NCBI RefSeq assembly: GCF_016765615.1
Contig: NZ_JAESWA010000022.1
Coordinates: 149,542-213,541, forward strand
Length of the DNA stretch: 64,000 nucleotides
Reading direction: 5' to 3'
Source: Clostridium paridis
GTDB lineage: Bacteria > Bacillota > Clostridia > Clostridiales > Clostridiaceae
Part shown: positions 34,536 through 44,175 of the stretch, piece after piece
Numbering within the stretch: the first letter of the stretch is position 1
Layout of the letters: every line of letters begins with the position of its first letter
The notes under the pieces: generated by a model
Told to the model about the DNA's origin: nothing
Database searches by the model: none
The model's input: only the letters and a program-made list of their open reading frames with translations
Program-made: the position numbers and the translations under genes

Positions 34536-36053
34536 TTAAGATGTCATTAATTTGTGGATGATATAATCTGCAGTACGAATTGATAAAGAAACAGTTGTCA
34601 ATGTTGGATTTGCCGCACCAACAGAAGGGTATACACTATTGTCAGCAACATAGATATTAGGTATTTCATGTAATTGCCCATAACGATTAGTTACCGATGT
34701 AGAAGGATCATTTCCCATTCGACAGGTTCCCACTTCATGATAATCATCTCCTGGTACAAATAAACATATCTTGGAGTTGCTTATGCTTGTATATCTCCCT
34801 ATACCCTTTATTATATTATTTATCCCATTTAACATTTGTCCGATAACATCCATGTCCTTTTCACCATAAGAAAATTCAACTTTTATTTCCGGCACTCCAT
34901 ATTCATCTACTTTATTTAAATCTAATGATATATTATTTTCAAATCTTGGCTCAACAATACCTAATCCTTCAATTCCAATTCCAATCTCATTTAATAGTGG
35001 TCTATTTTCATATGGTTGATACCACAAATGTCGTTCAAGATCTGGGCCGTAAAGCGTAACTTGATAAGGACGTTCATTTGTTCCAGGCACCAAAAGATCA
35101 AGTGTCCCTAGTACCTCTCCAAAATCGCTTCTATTCACATTCAATGTTGCTAAAATTTTCGAGTGATTTGCCAAATAATGCCCAACAGGACTACCTTTAA
35201 TTCCAGAATGTAAAAGAAGACGAGGAGTTTCCCAAATACCAGCTGATAAAACTATATTTTTTGCTTTAATAAAATAAGATTCTTTATTGGGAGACATAAC
35301 TTCAATACCCTTAGCTTTATTGTCTTTTTTATGAATTCTTACTACTCGTGCATTAACGGCTAAATCAAATTCATGTTGATATAATGCCCTTGCAAATAAC
35401 AAAATAGAACTAAATAAAGCATTTGAGTGTACTTGCCCGTATTTTGTTTGTGAAAGATCCGCTGCCACCGGTATTTTCATGGAATCTGGGAAGCCACTTG
35501 TTCTTAGAATTTCAAGCATTGTTGAAGATAATTTAGAGTCTTGTGTATATCCATTTGAAATACTCATTATTTCTTCTGCAATATTGTAATATGGAATCAA
35601 ATCATTGTAAGATATAGGCCAATCAATCATTTCACCTGGATTTAATCTTGGGGTATTACCTGACCAAAATAATGTTCTACCTCCAAGTGCAAATATTTCA
35701 TTTGCTCCTGGAAATTCAGGTTGAAATTTTCCAAGTCTGTAACCTACGTTGTAATAATAATCTCTTCCACTTGCTGCATTTAATGTTGGAACGTTTAAAT
35801 AATTAGTTGGTATGAGCAAATCTCCTCTCTCGATTATACCTATTCGTACCCCTTTTCCCATTAATCTTTCGCACAATCTCCATAATATAGCTCCACCACC
35901 TGCTCCTGTACCTACAATTACAACGTCATATTCTTTTTCTGACATTTCTTTTAATGGAGTTAACGGAATCCAGTGATTTTGATCAGTTGATGGCATCATG
36001 GGATTACAGACAGGGAGTATATTATTAGTTTTTTGTCCAAAATAAGTAAGCAT
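34536..36053 (-). CDS. GMC-family FAD-dependent oxidoreductase
   Basis: This 505-residue enzyme has the FAD dinucleotide motif VVIVGTGAGGGAILWRL (~45-60), the GMC region FALGGRTLFWSGNTPRL, and the C-terminal active-site His (DDYHEVGTCRMG) and the Asn-containing GAANPTLT segment. GMC enzymes oxidise alcohols such as sugars, choline or cholesterol. It has no signal peptide. The RBS before the ATG is weak. The gene lies between the intact GH87 3' end and a decayed copy of that 3' end, so the duplication predates or accompanied its arrival here. Confidence 0.88.
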   Translation of the reverse strand: MLTYFGQKTNNILPVCNPMMPSTDQNHWIPLTPLKEMSEKEYDVVIVGTGAGGGAILWRLCERLMGKGVRIGIIERGDLLIPTNYLNVPTLNAASGRDYYYNVGYRLGKFQPEFPGANEIFALGGRTLFWSGNTPRLNPGEMIDWPISYNDLIPYYNIAEEIMSISNGYTQDSKLSSTMLEILRTSGFPDSMKIPVAADLSQTKYGQVHSNALFSSILLFARALYQHEFDLAVNARVVRIHKKDNKAKGIEVMSPNKESYFIKAKNIVLSAGIWETPRLLLHSGIKGSPVGHYLANHSKILATLNVNRSDFGEVLGTLDLLVPGTNERPYQVTLYGPDLERHLWYQPYENRPLLNEIGIGIEGLGIVEPRFENNISLDLNKVDEYGVPEIKVEFSYGEKDMDVIGQMLNGINNIIKGIGRYTSISNSKICLFVPGDDYHEVGTCRMGNDPSTSVTNRYGQLHEIPNIYVADNSVYPSVGAANPTLTTVSLSIRTADYIIHKLMTS

Positions 36054-36130
36054 CCTATTATTAAGCCCTTTCAGTACTATATTACTAATTATATGTGTTG
36101 AATTTTAAAGTGTTTATAATTTAATAAAAG

Positions 36131-36228
36131 TTTTATTTAAGAATGTAACTATTGATGGTGTTACAAGAACTATTGCAGCAAATCCACCTTATCTAATTAT
36201 GAATGGTTTCGTAACTACATTTAACTAA
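36131..36228 (+). pseudogene. Second copy of the GH87 3' end
   Basis: The plus strand reads FKNVTIDGVTRTIAANPP and then YLIMNGFVTTFN plus stop, matching the end of the glucanase (FKNITIDG... VTRNITANPPYLI...), including a near-identical ~55 bases with the stop codon and the following TAATTATT. About 30 residues between the two parts are missing, and no upstream coding sequence remains. It is the relic of a second GH87 gene or of a tandem duplication. Confidence 0.85.
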
Positions 36229-36251
36229 TTATTCTAAATCTATGAACAAGC

Positions 36252-36284
36252 AAAACCCCTAGACATTTATGTCCAGGGGTTTAT
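36252..36284. terminator. Bidirectional terminator after the GH87 remnant
   Basis: AAACCCCT (36253-36260) and AGGGGTTT (36275-36282) with inner GACAT/ATGTC pairing. It also serves the YjdM-type gene on the other strand. Confidence 0.8.
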
Positions 36285-36294
36285 TCGTCTACTT

Positions 36295-36636
36295 TTATAT
36301 CTTTTTAACAAATTCAGACTTTAGTTGCATAGCTCCAAAACCGTCAATTTTACAATCAATATTATGATCTCCATCAACTAGACGTATATTTTTTACCTTT
36401 GTTCCCATTTTTATGGATGATGAGCTTCCTTTTACTTTAAGATCTTTAATTACCGTTACCGAATCACCATCACTTAGAATATTTCCATTAGAATCTTTTA
36501 CAACATTCTTATCTTCACTATTTTCAGTCTCTATTTCCAAATTCCATTCATGTCCACACTCTGGGCAAATAAACAGACCTCTATCTTCATAAGTATATTC
36601 TGAATTACATTTCGGGCAACTTGGTACATTACTCAT
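36295..36636 (-). CDS. yjdM: YjdM/PhnA-type zinc-ribbon protein
   Basis: This 113-residue protein has an N-terminal zinc ribbon [25 protein letters not shown] (four Cys) and a C-terminal SH3-like PhnA domain ([65 protein letters not shown]). The family was once called phosphonoacetate hydrolase or alkylphosphonate utilisation PhnA, but the role of YjdM is uncertain and no phn genes are near. RBS AGGAGG. It is a single-gene unit. Confidence 0.87.
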   Translation of the reverse strand: MSNVPSCPKCNSEYTYEDRGLFICPECGHEWNLEIETENSEDKNVVKDSNGNILSDGDSVTVIKDLKVKGSSSSIKMGTKVKNIRLVDGDHNIDCKIDGFGAMQLKSEFVKKI

Positions 36637-36739
36637 ACATTCATTCCTCCTACGTTTGTTACATAAAGCATATAATTTTTTACATACTTAAATATACTAT
36701 CATAGTTTTCAAATACTTACAAACTTGAACTTACTTAGC

Positions 36740-37129
36740 TTATGGCATTTTACCTAAATCCATGGGTTGCAAGGCTTCTTGTATTTGAATTATCTTTTTA
36801 TCTAAGCTACTTTCAACTGCAGCAGTTACTGCTCCTTCTACTATAGGACAATCTATTATTTTTACTTTATCTATCATTTCTGCATCTAAAAATTCTATGG
36901 CCATTTCAGCATTCATAAAAGCACTGCCTAAGTCAAAAATAACAATTACTCCATCTTCTGAGTAAACTCTTTCTATTCCATTCATTATTTTTTCAATATC
37001 AGTACCTATACTTCCATCATATGCTCCTCCAGCTGCTGCAATAGGTACATTAGGCACCATTTGTTCAACTAACTCTTTTACCCCTTTTGCTATATTTTCA
37101 CTATGTGAAACTATTACTAACCCTACCAT
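36740..37129 (-). CDS. dhaM: PTS-dependent dihydroxyacetone kinase, phosphotransfer subunit DhaM
   Basis: This 129-residue protein is an EIIA-Man-like domain with the phospho-accepting His9 in VGLVIVSHSENIA. It receives phosphate from HPr and passes it to the ADP bound in DhaL. The short form without fused HPr/EI domains is typical of Firmicutes. It is the third gene of the dhaKLM operon, 49 bases after dhaL. Confidence 0.93.
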   Translation of the reverse strand: MVGLVIVSHSENIAKGVKELVEQMVPNVPIAAAGGAYDGSIGTDIEKIMNGIERVYSEDGVIVIFDLGSAFMNAEMAIEFLDAEMIDKVKIIDCPIVEGAVTAAVESSLDKKIIQIQEALQPMDLGKMP

Positions 37130-37178
37130 GTATACTCTCCTTTTTGAAGTTATCTAAACATGATCAATACAAAAATTT

Positions 37179-37808
37179 TTAATTAAATGCTTGGTATATA
37201 GTCTCTAGCATTATAGCAGATGAAGTAGCTCCAGCATCTTGATGTCCTATACTTCTAAGTCCTAAGTAACTAGCTCTCCCTTTTTTTGCTATAATATCCT
37301 TAGTATGTTCAACACCTTTAAATGCTGCTTCCTTAGCCAATCTAAGTACCTCTTTTGCTTCAAGTTCTTTTGATATTCCTTCCCTCACAGCTTTCAAAGC
37401 AGGTTCTAGTGCATCTATCATAGTTTTATCCTCTGCTTCACTTCTTCCTCTCATCTTTATACCCTCAAGGGCATAATATAGCATCTCTCCAAAATCATTT
37501 ATATCTATTTCTGTTTTCCCACTTACACATCCAGCCGCTTTCATAAAAGCTGTTCCATATAAAGGCCCTGATGCACCTCCTACATTCGTAACTAATGCCA
37601 TTCCTGTTTTCTTTAAAATACCTGCAATATCCTGTCCATCATCCTCTTTTAGTTTTTCTACCACAGCCTTAAATCCCTTACACATATTTAAGCCATGATC
37701 TCCATCTCCAATAGCTGCATCTAATTCTGAGAGGTAAGCCTTATTTTCCTCCATCTTTACATTTATCTTTTCTAATACCTCTATAACCTTTTTCCCATCT
37801 ATACTCAT
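37179..37808 (-). CDS. dhaL: Dihydroxyacetone kinase, ADP-binding subunit DhaL
   Basis: This 209-residue subunit has the DhaL motif AAIGDGDHGLNM (Asp residues binding the Mg-ADP) and the GGASGPLYGTAF segment. It carries a permanently bound ADP that is phosphorylated by DhaM and then phosphorylates the substrate held by DhaK. It lies 18 bases after dhaK. Confidence 0.94.
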   Translation of the reverse strand: MSIDGKKVIEVLEKINVKMEENKAYLSELDAAIGDGDHGLNMCKGFKAVVEKLKEDDGQDIAGILKKTGMALVTNVGGASGPLYGTAFMKAAGCVSGKTEIDINDFGEMLYYALEGIKMRGRSEAEDKTMIDALEPALKAVREGISKELEAKEVLRLAKEAAFKGVEHTKDIIAKKGRASYLGLRSIGHQDAGATSSAIMLETIYQAFN

Positions 37809-37826
37809 AACCTTTATTCCTCCACC

Positions 37827-38825
37827 TTATATACTTTTAAAAGCTGGTGTATCTGCGGTCGCATCTAGTAGTTCCTTTAATTCACTATCAAGCTTTAATA
37901 TAGTTATAGAAAAGCCTGCCATCTCTAGTGATGTTATAAATTCTCCTACAAAAGTTTTATGGATTTTTATACCTTTTTCTTCTAGTATTTCACTTACCTT
38001 TTTATTAACTATATACAATTCCATAAGAGGAGTTGATGCTAATCCATTAACCATTACTGCAACTTCTTCTCCTTTATTTAGTGGAGAATCCCCTAAGATT
38101 TTATTTACTAAGTGCTCAGCAATTTCATCAGAAGATTTAATTTTTTCTCTATGAGTCCCAGGTTCCCCGTGTATCCCCATTCCTATTTCCATTTCCTCTT
38201 CACCTAAAGTAAAGTTTGGTTTACCTGCTGCAGGGACTATACATGAAGAAATCGCCATTCCCATACTTCTTACATTTGCTATTACCTTCTCTGCTACAGC
38301 CGTAACTTCATCTAAAGAAGCTCCAGTTTCAGCTTTTGCTCCAGCTATCTTGTGTACAAAGATTGTACCTGCTATTCCTCTTCTTCCAGCTGTGTAGGTA
38401 CTATTTTCTACTGCCACATCATCATTAACTACGACAGCGTTTACATTTATCCCCTCCATTTCAGCCATTTCCTTTGCCATCTCGAAATTCATTATATCTC
38501 CAGTGTAATTCTTAATTATAAGTAAAACTCCTTTTCCTGAGTCAGTTGCTTTTATAGCTTCGTATACCTGGTCAGGTGTTGGAGACGTAAATACAGCTCC
38601 TGCAACTGCTGCATCAAGCATTCCTTTACCTACATAGCCTCCATGTGCAGGTTCATGACCACTTCCTCCTCCGCTAACTAACGCTACCTTTTCATAAGCA
38701 TTCAAATTTGCTCTAACTATAACATCTGCATTTTCTAATTTCTTTATATATTGTGGATGAGCTGCAACCATTCCTTTTAGCATGTCCTCAACTACTAAGT
38801 CCGGATTGTTTATAATTTTTTTCAT
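37827..38825 (-). CDS. dhaK: Dihydroxyacetone kinase, substrate-binding subunit DhaK
   Basis: This 332-residue subunit binds dihydroxyacetone covalently through His219 (EIGMGIHGEPGTHREK). Conserved SGGGSGHEPAHGGYVGKGMLDAA at ~51-73 is the substrate loop. With DhaL and DhaM it converts dihydroxyacetone to dihydroxyacetone phosphate, feeding glycerol into glycolysis. It is the first gene of the operon, preceded by AGGGAGG. No DhaS/DhaR-type regulator is adjacent and no glycerol dehydrogenase gene is in the window. Confidence 0.95.
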   Translation of the reverse strand: MKKIINNPDLVVEDMLKGMVAAHPQYIKKLENADVIVRANLNAYEKVALVSGGGSGHEPAHGGYVGKGMLDAAVAGAVFTSPTPDQVYEAIKATDSGKGVLLIIKNYTGDIMNFEMAKEMAEMEGINVNAVVVNDDVAVENSTYTAGRRGIAGTIFVHKIAGAKAETGASLDEVTAVAEKVIANVRSMGMAISSCIVPAAGKPNFTLGEEEMEIGMGIHGEPGTHREKIKSSDEIAEHLVNKILGDSPLNKGEEVAVMVNGLASTPLMELYIVNKKVSEILEEKGIKIHKTFVGEFITSLEMAGFSITILKLDSELKELLDATADTPAFKSI

Positions 38826-38983
38826 TAAACCCTTCCTCCCTTAAATATAAAAAATTAATTATAAATAAATTAGAAATCTAATTATTCACCTTTTATTTCA
38901 TATAACCCTTAAAATCTCTCTTTGATATTATTGTATTCACCTTATTAAACTTAAAGTATTAACTCCTTAATTATTTCAAACAT

Positions 38984-39017
38984 AAAATCACCTCAAAATA
39001 TAATATGAGGTGATTTT
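38984..39017 (-). terminator. Hairpin, likely terminator of the BBE gene transcript
   Basis: AAAATCACCTCA and TGAGGTGATTTT form a perfect 12-base stem with a 10-base loop. Confidence 0.7.
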
Positions 39018-39080
39018 AATTAATATTACTTATGTAACTTTATCAACTTATTTTTTATATTAACCAATAAAGAATTAAGT

Positions 39081-39110
39081 AACGTGCGATTTTAAATATC
39101 GCACGTTTTA
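39081..39110. terminator. Hairpin after the BBE gene
   Basis: AACGTGCGAT and ATCGCACGTT form a perfect 10-base stem. The T-run is weak; it may be the first of two tandem terminators. Confidence 0.6.
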
Positions 39111-39160
39111 CTACATTTTATAAAAAAACTATCCATCTTAATAATAATCAATTGTTGCTA

Positions 39161-40531
39161 TTACTTATAGTCCTTATGGCATTTATCACAATCAGGTGGT
39201 ATCGGAATACTCTGTACGAAATGGAAAATGTTTCCCGGATCATATTTTGCTTTAACTTTTTGAAGCCTAGCAAAGTTATCACCATAATATTCCTGACCAT
39301 AATTCTTTATGCCTAAGTCTGGTACATTGACGTATGATCCAGTTACATAAGGCCTTAATTGTTCCCGTGTTTGTTGGACAAGTTCAATATTCTTTTGTGT
39401 TTCACATGGATCAGTCCATGAGGCATCCCACTCCAAATAATATTTAGTATTGCGCCAGAAAAAAGCCGTAGCCTGTGGAGGTACCTGGTTCATTGCTCCT
39501 CCAGAGTTTAAGAAAAAGAAATTAGATTCGCTTCCTTTTGCTTTTTCCAAGAAATCACGGATTGCATTAATTCCATCATCAGGAAGCATTTGTTCTACCC
39601 AAGCAGAAGACCAGGTAGTATTTTGATTGTCAAACAGAGGTTCATTCGGAGCCCAAAAATCTATCGCCTCTAGTAGTGAAACCTCATCAATAAACACTTT
39701 TATAGGAGATCCTACATCTGTCAAAGTTGTTATCATTTTCTCCAGTTCTTCTTTTGGACCAAGGAATATACCCTGTGAACGTAGAAGCCCATTAGTTTTT
39801 GAATATATCTCTAGAATTGTACCAAGTCTTTTATCTACAGAAGGAGACCATCTTTGCCAAGCATCTATAACTTCATTCAATTGCTCCCATGGCCATATTA
39901 TTTGAAATATTCCAACTTTAAATGGTGCTGGACGCACTTTAAATGTGTAGGAGGTAATAATTCCGAAGTTTCCTCCTCCACCTCCGCGAATTGCCCATAA
40001 CAAATCAGAATTTTCATCTTCACTAACATTTAGAATATCACCATTGGCATCAACTAAAGTAGCTGATAGAATATTGTCTGAAATAACTCCTGCTGTTCTC
40101 TGGATAGCAGTAATTCCGCCTCCAGTACTTATGCCTCCTATACCAACAGTTGAACTATCTCCAAAAGGAGCCAAGATTCCTATCTGTGCAAGCATCCTCA
40201 CAAGTGCTCCTACACGTATTCCAGCTTCAACAGTAGCAATTCCTAATGACTTATCAAATTCAACTTTTCTCATTAAACTAGTATCTATTACTATGCCTCC
40301 ATTTGTTTGCGAAAAATCTTTTGCCAAAGCATGTCTACCACTCCTCATACGAATGGGCACATTATTCTCACGAGCCCATCTTACGGCATTTACAACATCT
40401 TCATTCTGCTGTGCGAATACAAATACGATAGGGTAAGCATTGGTAAATGGATTCCAGTTCATACGAGCTCGCTGGTATCCTGGATCATTAGGATATATTA
40501 CTCTTCCCGTTAACTTTGTCTTTTGTTTCAT
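39161..40531 (-). CDS. FAD-binding oxidoreductase with BBE domain
   Basis: This 456-residue enzyme has a PCMH-type FAD domain (PIRMRSGRHALAKDFSQTNGGIVIDTS; the His in RSGRH is the likely covalent FAD link; GIGGISTGGGITAIQRTAGVISDN is the FAD-binding loop), and a C-terminal berberine-bridge domain (LQKVKAKYDPGNIFHFVQS). The second, cysteinyl flavin link of bicovalent members is not evident. Members oxidise sugars, lactones or alcohols with O2 or other acceptors; the substrate here is unknown. No signal peptide. A decayed relative is at 30815-31038. Confidence 0.87.
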   Translation of the reverse strand: MKQKTKLTGRVIYPNDPGYQRARMNWNPFTNAYPIVFVFAQQNEDVVNAVRWARENNVPIRMRSGRHALAKDFSQTNGGIVIDTSLMRKVEFDKSLGIATVEAGIRVGALVRMLAQIGILAPFGDSSTVGIGGISTGGGITAIQRTAGVISDNILSATLVDANGDILNVSEDENSDLLWAIRGGGGGNFGIITSYTFKVRPAPFKVGIFQIIWPWEQLNEVIDAWQRWSPSVDKRLGTILEIYSKTNGLLRSQGIFLGPKEELEKMITTLTDVGSPIKVFIDEVSLLEAIDFWAPNEPLFDNQNTTWSSAWVEQMLPDDGINAIRDFLEKAKGSESNFFFLNSGGAMNQVPPQATAFFWRNTKYYLEWDASWTDPCETQKNIELVQQTREQLRPYVTGSYVNVPDLGIKNYGQEYYGDNFARLQKVKAKYDPGNIFHFVQSIPIPPDCDKCHKDYK

Positions 40532-40755
40532 TCAATCACCCTCTATTTTGAATTACTCTATCTTGATATCAAATAATCGACTAACTAAAGTTACCTTATG
40601 TTATATAATATGACCTTTAATTAGTTTAGTTCCATCTTTGATTCTGGTGAAATAGATTTACTTCGAGATAAGGTCACCAAAAATTAATTTCTCACTTTAA
40701 AATTCATATAGAGGATTTCATACTTTATTGTTTTTAGTTTATTGAACGTTAACCT

Positions 40756-41079
40756 TTAAAATATCATTTCGTAATATCTTCCTATATTTGCTTCTAATTC
40801 TAGCAAATCTAAATTCCTTCCAAGTCTTATACTTTCCTTTCCATCTATATATAGCAAAAATATTGGCACAGAAAAAATATTGTACTCCGCTGCTAAGTTT
40901 AGATGCTTTTCTGCATCTATTTCTCCACACTTAATATTAGGATATTTTTTTAATATATCTTCAATTTTAAGTTTAATAACTTCGCAAGCTCCACAGGTAT
41001 TTCCACTAAAATAGACCCCTGCCATTCTATTATTTTTTATTAATTCAACTATTTTATTATCATTATGCAACTTATTCAA
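40756..41079 (-). CDS. Thioredoxin-family protein
   Basis: This 107-residue protein has the thioredoxin fold with the redox motif CGAC (FSGNTCGACEVIKLKIEDIL) and the cis-Pro segment SVPIFLLYIDGKES. The motif differs from the CGPC of thioredoxin, so redox potential may differ. The start is a TTG at 41079 after AGAGGTG. It is 14 bases downstream of the PIN gene and probably co-transcribed with it. Confidence 0.85.
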   Translation of the reverse strand: MNKLHNDNKIVELIKNNRMAGVYFSGNTCGACEVIKLKIEDILKKYPNIKCGEIDAEKHLNLAAEYNIFSVPIFLLYIDGKESIRLGRNLDLLELEANIGRYYEMIF

Positions 41080-41093
41080 TTATTTACACCTCT

Positions 41094-41543
41094 TTATTGT
41101 AAATTTTCTATTAGTGTATTTAGTGTCATTACTCTTTTTTCACCTAATATTATACCTGCTGCATTAAATAGTTTTCTGTCTTCTGTTATTAATATGAGAC
41201 TTTCTTCTAAGGTGCAAGCATATAAAATAATCAAATCAATCCTAGATAACTTATTAACCTCTTCAAAATATGCATTCCCTTTCATTGAGTATTTTATATG
41301 AAGCATTTCATAAAACTCTTCAATGCCACTTTTATCAATATCCTTAATAAAAGTTAGTAGATTGCAAAATCTCTCAGACAATACTTCCTGTCCTTTATAT
41401 ATTTTTCTTTCCTTAATCACTAGTTCTTCACTAATCTCTCTTATAATTGTAATATTATCATCTCTAATAAGTTTGTCTAAAACATTTGGATACTTACTCC
41501 AAAGTCCTATTATGACATTAGTATCTAGTAAATATTTTATCAT
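41094..41543 (-). CDS. PIN-domain protein (putative ribonuclease)
   Basis: The start is the ATG at 41543 after AGGGG; the open frame continues 18 codons upstream. The 149-residue product has the PIN acidic residues: Asp in YLLDTNVIIG, an acidic centre, Asp in RIDLIILYACT and Asp in ITEDRKLF. PIN domains cut RNA, often as VapC toxins, but no antitoxin gene is beside it; the adjacent gene is a thioredoxin-like protein. It may be an orphan PIN enzyme or something redox-linked. Confidence 0.78.
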   Translation of the reverse strand: MIKYLLDTNVIIGLWSKYPNVLDKLIRDDNITIIREISEELVIKERKIYKGQEVLSERFCNLLTFIKDIDKSGIEEFYEMLHIKYSMKGNAYFEEVNKLSRIDLIILYACTLEESLILITEDRKLFNAAGIILGEKRVMTLNTLIENLQ

Positions 41544-41754
41544 AATTATTACCCCTAATTTGTGACATAAATAGATAGTAAAACACTTAATTCCCATATA
41601 TTACGGATAATTTTAAATATTTTATAGCAGTTTATCTTTATTTTTCCTTAATATTGGATTAAAATTATTATTATCTACGAATAAAAAAGGAATACTATTT
41701 TTCGTAATATGTTCTTTTTATAACTTAATTATACAGAATAAGAGAGGTAAAACT

Positions 41755-43416
41755 ATGTCAAACGAAATTAATTCTTCTAATTTTATAAGAAATATAGTCC
41801 TAGAGGATCTTGAAAGTGGTAAACATAAAGAGATTGTTACCCGCTTTCCACCTGAACCAAACGGATACTTACATATAGGGCATGCTAAATCTATTCTTTT
41901 AAACTTTGGTTTAGCAGGAGAATTTAATGGAAAAACTCATTTAAGATTTGATGATACTAATCCAGTTAAAGAAGATACTGAATATGTTGAATCAATTAAA
42001 GAAGATGTAAAATGGCTTGGCGGAAATTGGGATGAACTTTTCTTCGCATCTAATTATTTCGATACTATGTATGAAAAAGCTGTTTTATTAATAAAAAAAG
42101 GTTTAGCTTATGTTTGTGATTTAACTGCTGAAGAAGCTAAAGAATATAGAGGTACATTAACTAAACCTGGTAAAGAAAGTCCATATAGAAATAGATCTAT
42201 TGAAGAAAACCTAGATTTATTTGAAAGAATGAAAAACGGAGAATTTGCTGACGGTGAAAAGGTTCTAAGAGCAAAAATAGATATGGCTTCACCAAATATA
42301 AATATGAGAGATCCTATTATCTACAGAATATCTCACTCTACACATCATAATACTGGAGACAAGTGGTGTATATATCCAATGTACGACTTTGCTCACCCAT
42401 TAGAAGATGCTATAGAGCACGTAACTCACTCTATTTGTACTTTAGAGTTTGAAGATCATAGACCTTTATATGATTGGGTAGTACGTGAATGTGAAATGGA
42501 AGCTACTCCAAGACAAATTGAATTTGCAAGATTAAACATGACTAATACCGTTATGAGTAAGAGAAAGCTTAAACAATTAGTTGATGAAAAAGTCGTTGAT
42601 GGATGGGATGACCCAAGAATGCCTACTATCTCAGGATTAAGAAGAAAAGGTTGTACTCCTGATGCATTAAGAAATTTCTGTACAGCAATTGGTGTTGCTA
42701 AAGCTAATTCTGTTGTTGATTCTCAAATGTTAGATTATTTCATAAGAGAAGATTTACAACTTAAAGCACCACTAGCTATGGCTGTATTAAACCCACTAAA
42801 GCTTGTAATAACTAACTATCCTGAAAATGAAACAGAAATGCTTGAAATAGAAAATAACTCTAAAGATGAAACACAAGGTACTAGATTAGTTCCATTCTCT
42901 AGAGAATTATATATTGAAAGAGAAGATTTCATGGAGGTTCCTCCAAAGAAATACTTTAGACTATTCCCTGGTAACGAAGTTAGATTAAAGGGAGCTTATT
43001 TCGTTAAATGCAACGAAATAATTAAAGATGAAAATGGAGAAGTAATAGAAATTCACTGTACCTATGATCCAGAAACTAAGAGTGGTTCAGGTTTCACTGG
43101 TAGAAAAGTAAAAGGAACTATCCACTGGGTAGATGCTAAATCTTGTGTTCCAGCTGAATTTAGATTATATGAACCATTAATATTAGATGATTCTGAAGAA
43201 GGTGAAGATAAGCACTTCTTAGAACAAATAAATCCAAACTCAATGGAAATATTACAAGGTTTTATCGAGCCAACTGCTATTAAAGATGCTAAACCTCAAG
43301 ATAAATTCCAAATGGTTAGAAATGGTTTCTTTAATATAGATACTAAGTATACTACTCCTGAAAAATTAGTATTTAACAGAATAGTATCATTAAAATCATC
43401 ATTTAAATTAAGCTAA
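41755..43416 (+). CDS. glnS: Glutaminyl-tRNA synthetase
   Basis: This 553-residue class I synthetase has the HIGH motif [13 protein letters not shown] (~32-44) and the KMSKS-type [11 protein letters not shown] (~260), with the GlnS C-terminal anticodon-binding beta-barrels. It charges tRNA-Gln with glutamine; many clostridia lack it and use the GatCAB route, so its presence is informative. RBS GAGAGG. Unlike gltX, no T-box was found upstream. Confidence 0.94.
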   Translation: MSNEINSSNFIRNIVLEDLESGKHKEIVTRFPPEPNGYLHIGHAKSILLNFGLAGEFNGKTHLRFDDTNPVKEDTEYVESIKEDVKWLGGNWDELFFASNYFDTMYEKAVLLIKKGLAYVCDLTAEEAKEYRGTLTKPGKESPYRNRSIEENLDLFERMKNGEFADGEKVLRAKIDMASPNINMRDPIIYRISHSTHHNTGDKWCIYPMYDFAHPLEDAIEHVTHSICTLEFEDHRPLYDWVVRECEMEATPRQIEFARLNMTNTVMSKRKLKQLVDEKVVDGWDDPRMPTISGLRRKGCTPDALRNFCTAIGVAKANSVVDSQMLDYFIREDLQLKAPLAMAVLNPLKLVITNYPENETEMLEIENNSKDETQGTRLVPFSRELYIEREDFMEVPPKKYFRLFPGNEVRLKGAYFVKCNEIIKDENGEVIEIHCTYDPETKSGSGFTGRKVKGTIHWVDAKSCVPAEFRLYEPLILDDSEEGEDKHFLEQINPNSMEILQGFIEPTAIKDAKPQDKFQMVRNGFFNIDTKYTTPEKLVFNRIVSLKSSFKLS

Positions 43417-43420
43417 TATC

Positions 43421-43521
43421 ATAGGGTTTAAGTTCAACTAATAACTTATTCATGCCTGGAAATGTCCAGAAACCGACATTTTCAAACAAGAATAAATTAA
43501 GTTTCCTATAATAAACCCTAT
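43421..43521 (+). other. Possible structured RNA segment after glnS
   Basis: ATAGGGTTTA (43421-43430) and TAAACCCTAT (43512-43521) are exact inverted copies enclosing 81 bases with an inner CTGGA/TCCAG hairpin and a GAAATGTC/GACATTTTC pair. It lies between glnS and its terminator. Confidence 0.4.
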
Positions 43522-43529
43522 ATAATATA

Positions 43530-43564
43530 AAATACCGTGCTAACAAAATAGCACGGTATTTTTA
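43530..43564 (+). terminator. Terminator after glnS
   Basis: AAATACCGTGCTA and TAGCACGGTATTT form a perfect 13-base stem followed by T residues. Confidence 0.85.
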
Positions 43565-43587
43565 ACAGTTGTAATTATTTATTATGA

Positions 43588-44139
43588 TTAACTTAATTCT
43601 CTACTACATCTCTTTAAGAAGCTTAAGATTATTATTGCAATTATAATCGATGCAGCAAAAATCGCAAATGTATATATTATAGCTAATACAGGTATGAATA
43701 TCAATACTAGCACCATCCATACTGCTATCTGCAACATCAAATAGAGTTTCCATTTTTTCTGAGAGGCTTCAGCTAGATCATACTGCTCTTGCATATAAGC
43801 AACATCATGTATTCCCATAAATATATTGTATACAACTAGTAAATTAACAACAACTACTACGATACCTATAACTGCACCTAAGATTCCCATGGAACCAAAG
43901 TGAATTCCTTCTGCTTGAGTAGGTCTTTGGTAAATTGAAAATATAGATAAAACTATCAATGCTATATTATATTTTGAAGCCAAGCCAAAAAACTCACTTC
44001 TTGAATTAAGATCTCTAAAAGCAAATGCAAATAACACATAACCAACTACATCTGGAAAAATATCAAAGCCTTGAATTCTAAAACTGAGCATTATAAATAT
44101 AAATCCCCAGAACAACTTATTTAACCCTTTTTCAACCAT
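43588..44139 (-). CDS. Membrane protein of unknown function
   Basis: This 183-residue protein has five or so hydrophobic segments (LFWGFIFIMLSFRI, DVVGYVLFAFAF, IALIVLSIFSIY, LGAVIGIVVVVVNLLVVYNIF, LYLMLQIAVWMVLVLIFIPVLAIIYTFAIFAASIIIAIIILSF). I recognise no family with confidence. The GFDIFPDVVGYVLFAFAF motif recurs in other clostridial membrane proteins of unknown role. It has its own RBS (GAGGGGG). Confidence 0.65.
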   Translation of the reverse strand: MVEKGLNKLFWGFIFIMLSFRIQGFDIFPDVVGYVLFAFAFRDLNSRSEFFGLASKYNIALIVLSIFSIYQRPTQAEGIHFGSMGILGAVIGIVVVVVNLLVVYNIFMGIHDVAYMQEQYDLAEASQKKWKLYLMLQIAVWMVLVLIFIPVLAIIYTFAIFAASIIIAIIILSFLKRCSRELS

Positions 44140-44175
44140 ATAATTTCCCCCTCATATTTCCCAATTAATATTAAA

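Larger units (their letters stand above)
38826..39160. other. Intergenic region with two hairpins
   Basis: Apart from the hairpins at 38984-39017 and 39081-39110, the stretch is AT-rich and presumably contains the dhaKLM promoter. No known riboswitch was recognised. Confidence 0.5.

Noticed and set aside
40540-40755. Possible gene remnant (FTRIKDGTKLIKGHII on minus, FDSGEIDLLRDKVTKN on plus)
   Set aside because: Both strands give equally protein-like short pieces, so neither is supported.
40739-40930. Short Cys/Arg-rich minus-strand frame within the thioredoxin gene region
   Set aside because: It overlaps the thioredoxin-like gene in another frame and has no RBS or conserved motif; it is a shadow of that gene.
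41598-41754. T-box before glnS
   Set aside because: No GGTGG-type T-box sequence or terminator precedes the gene.
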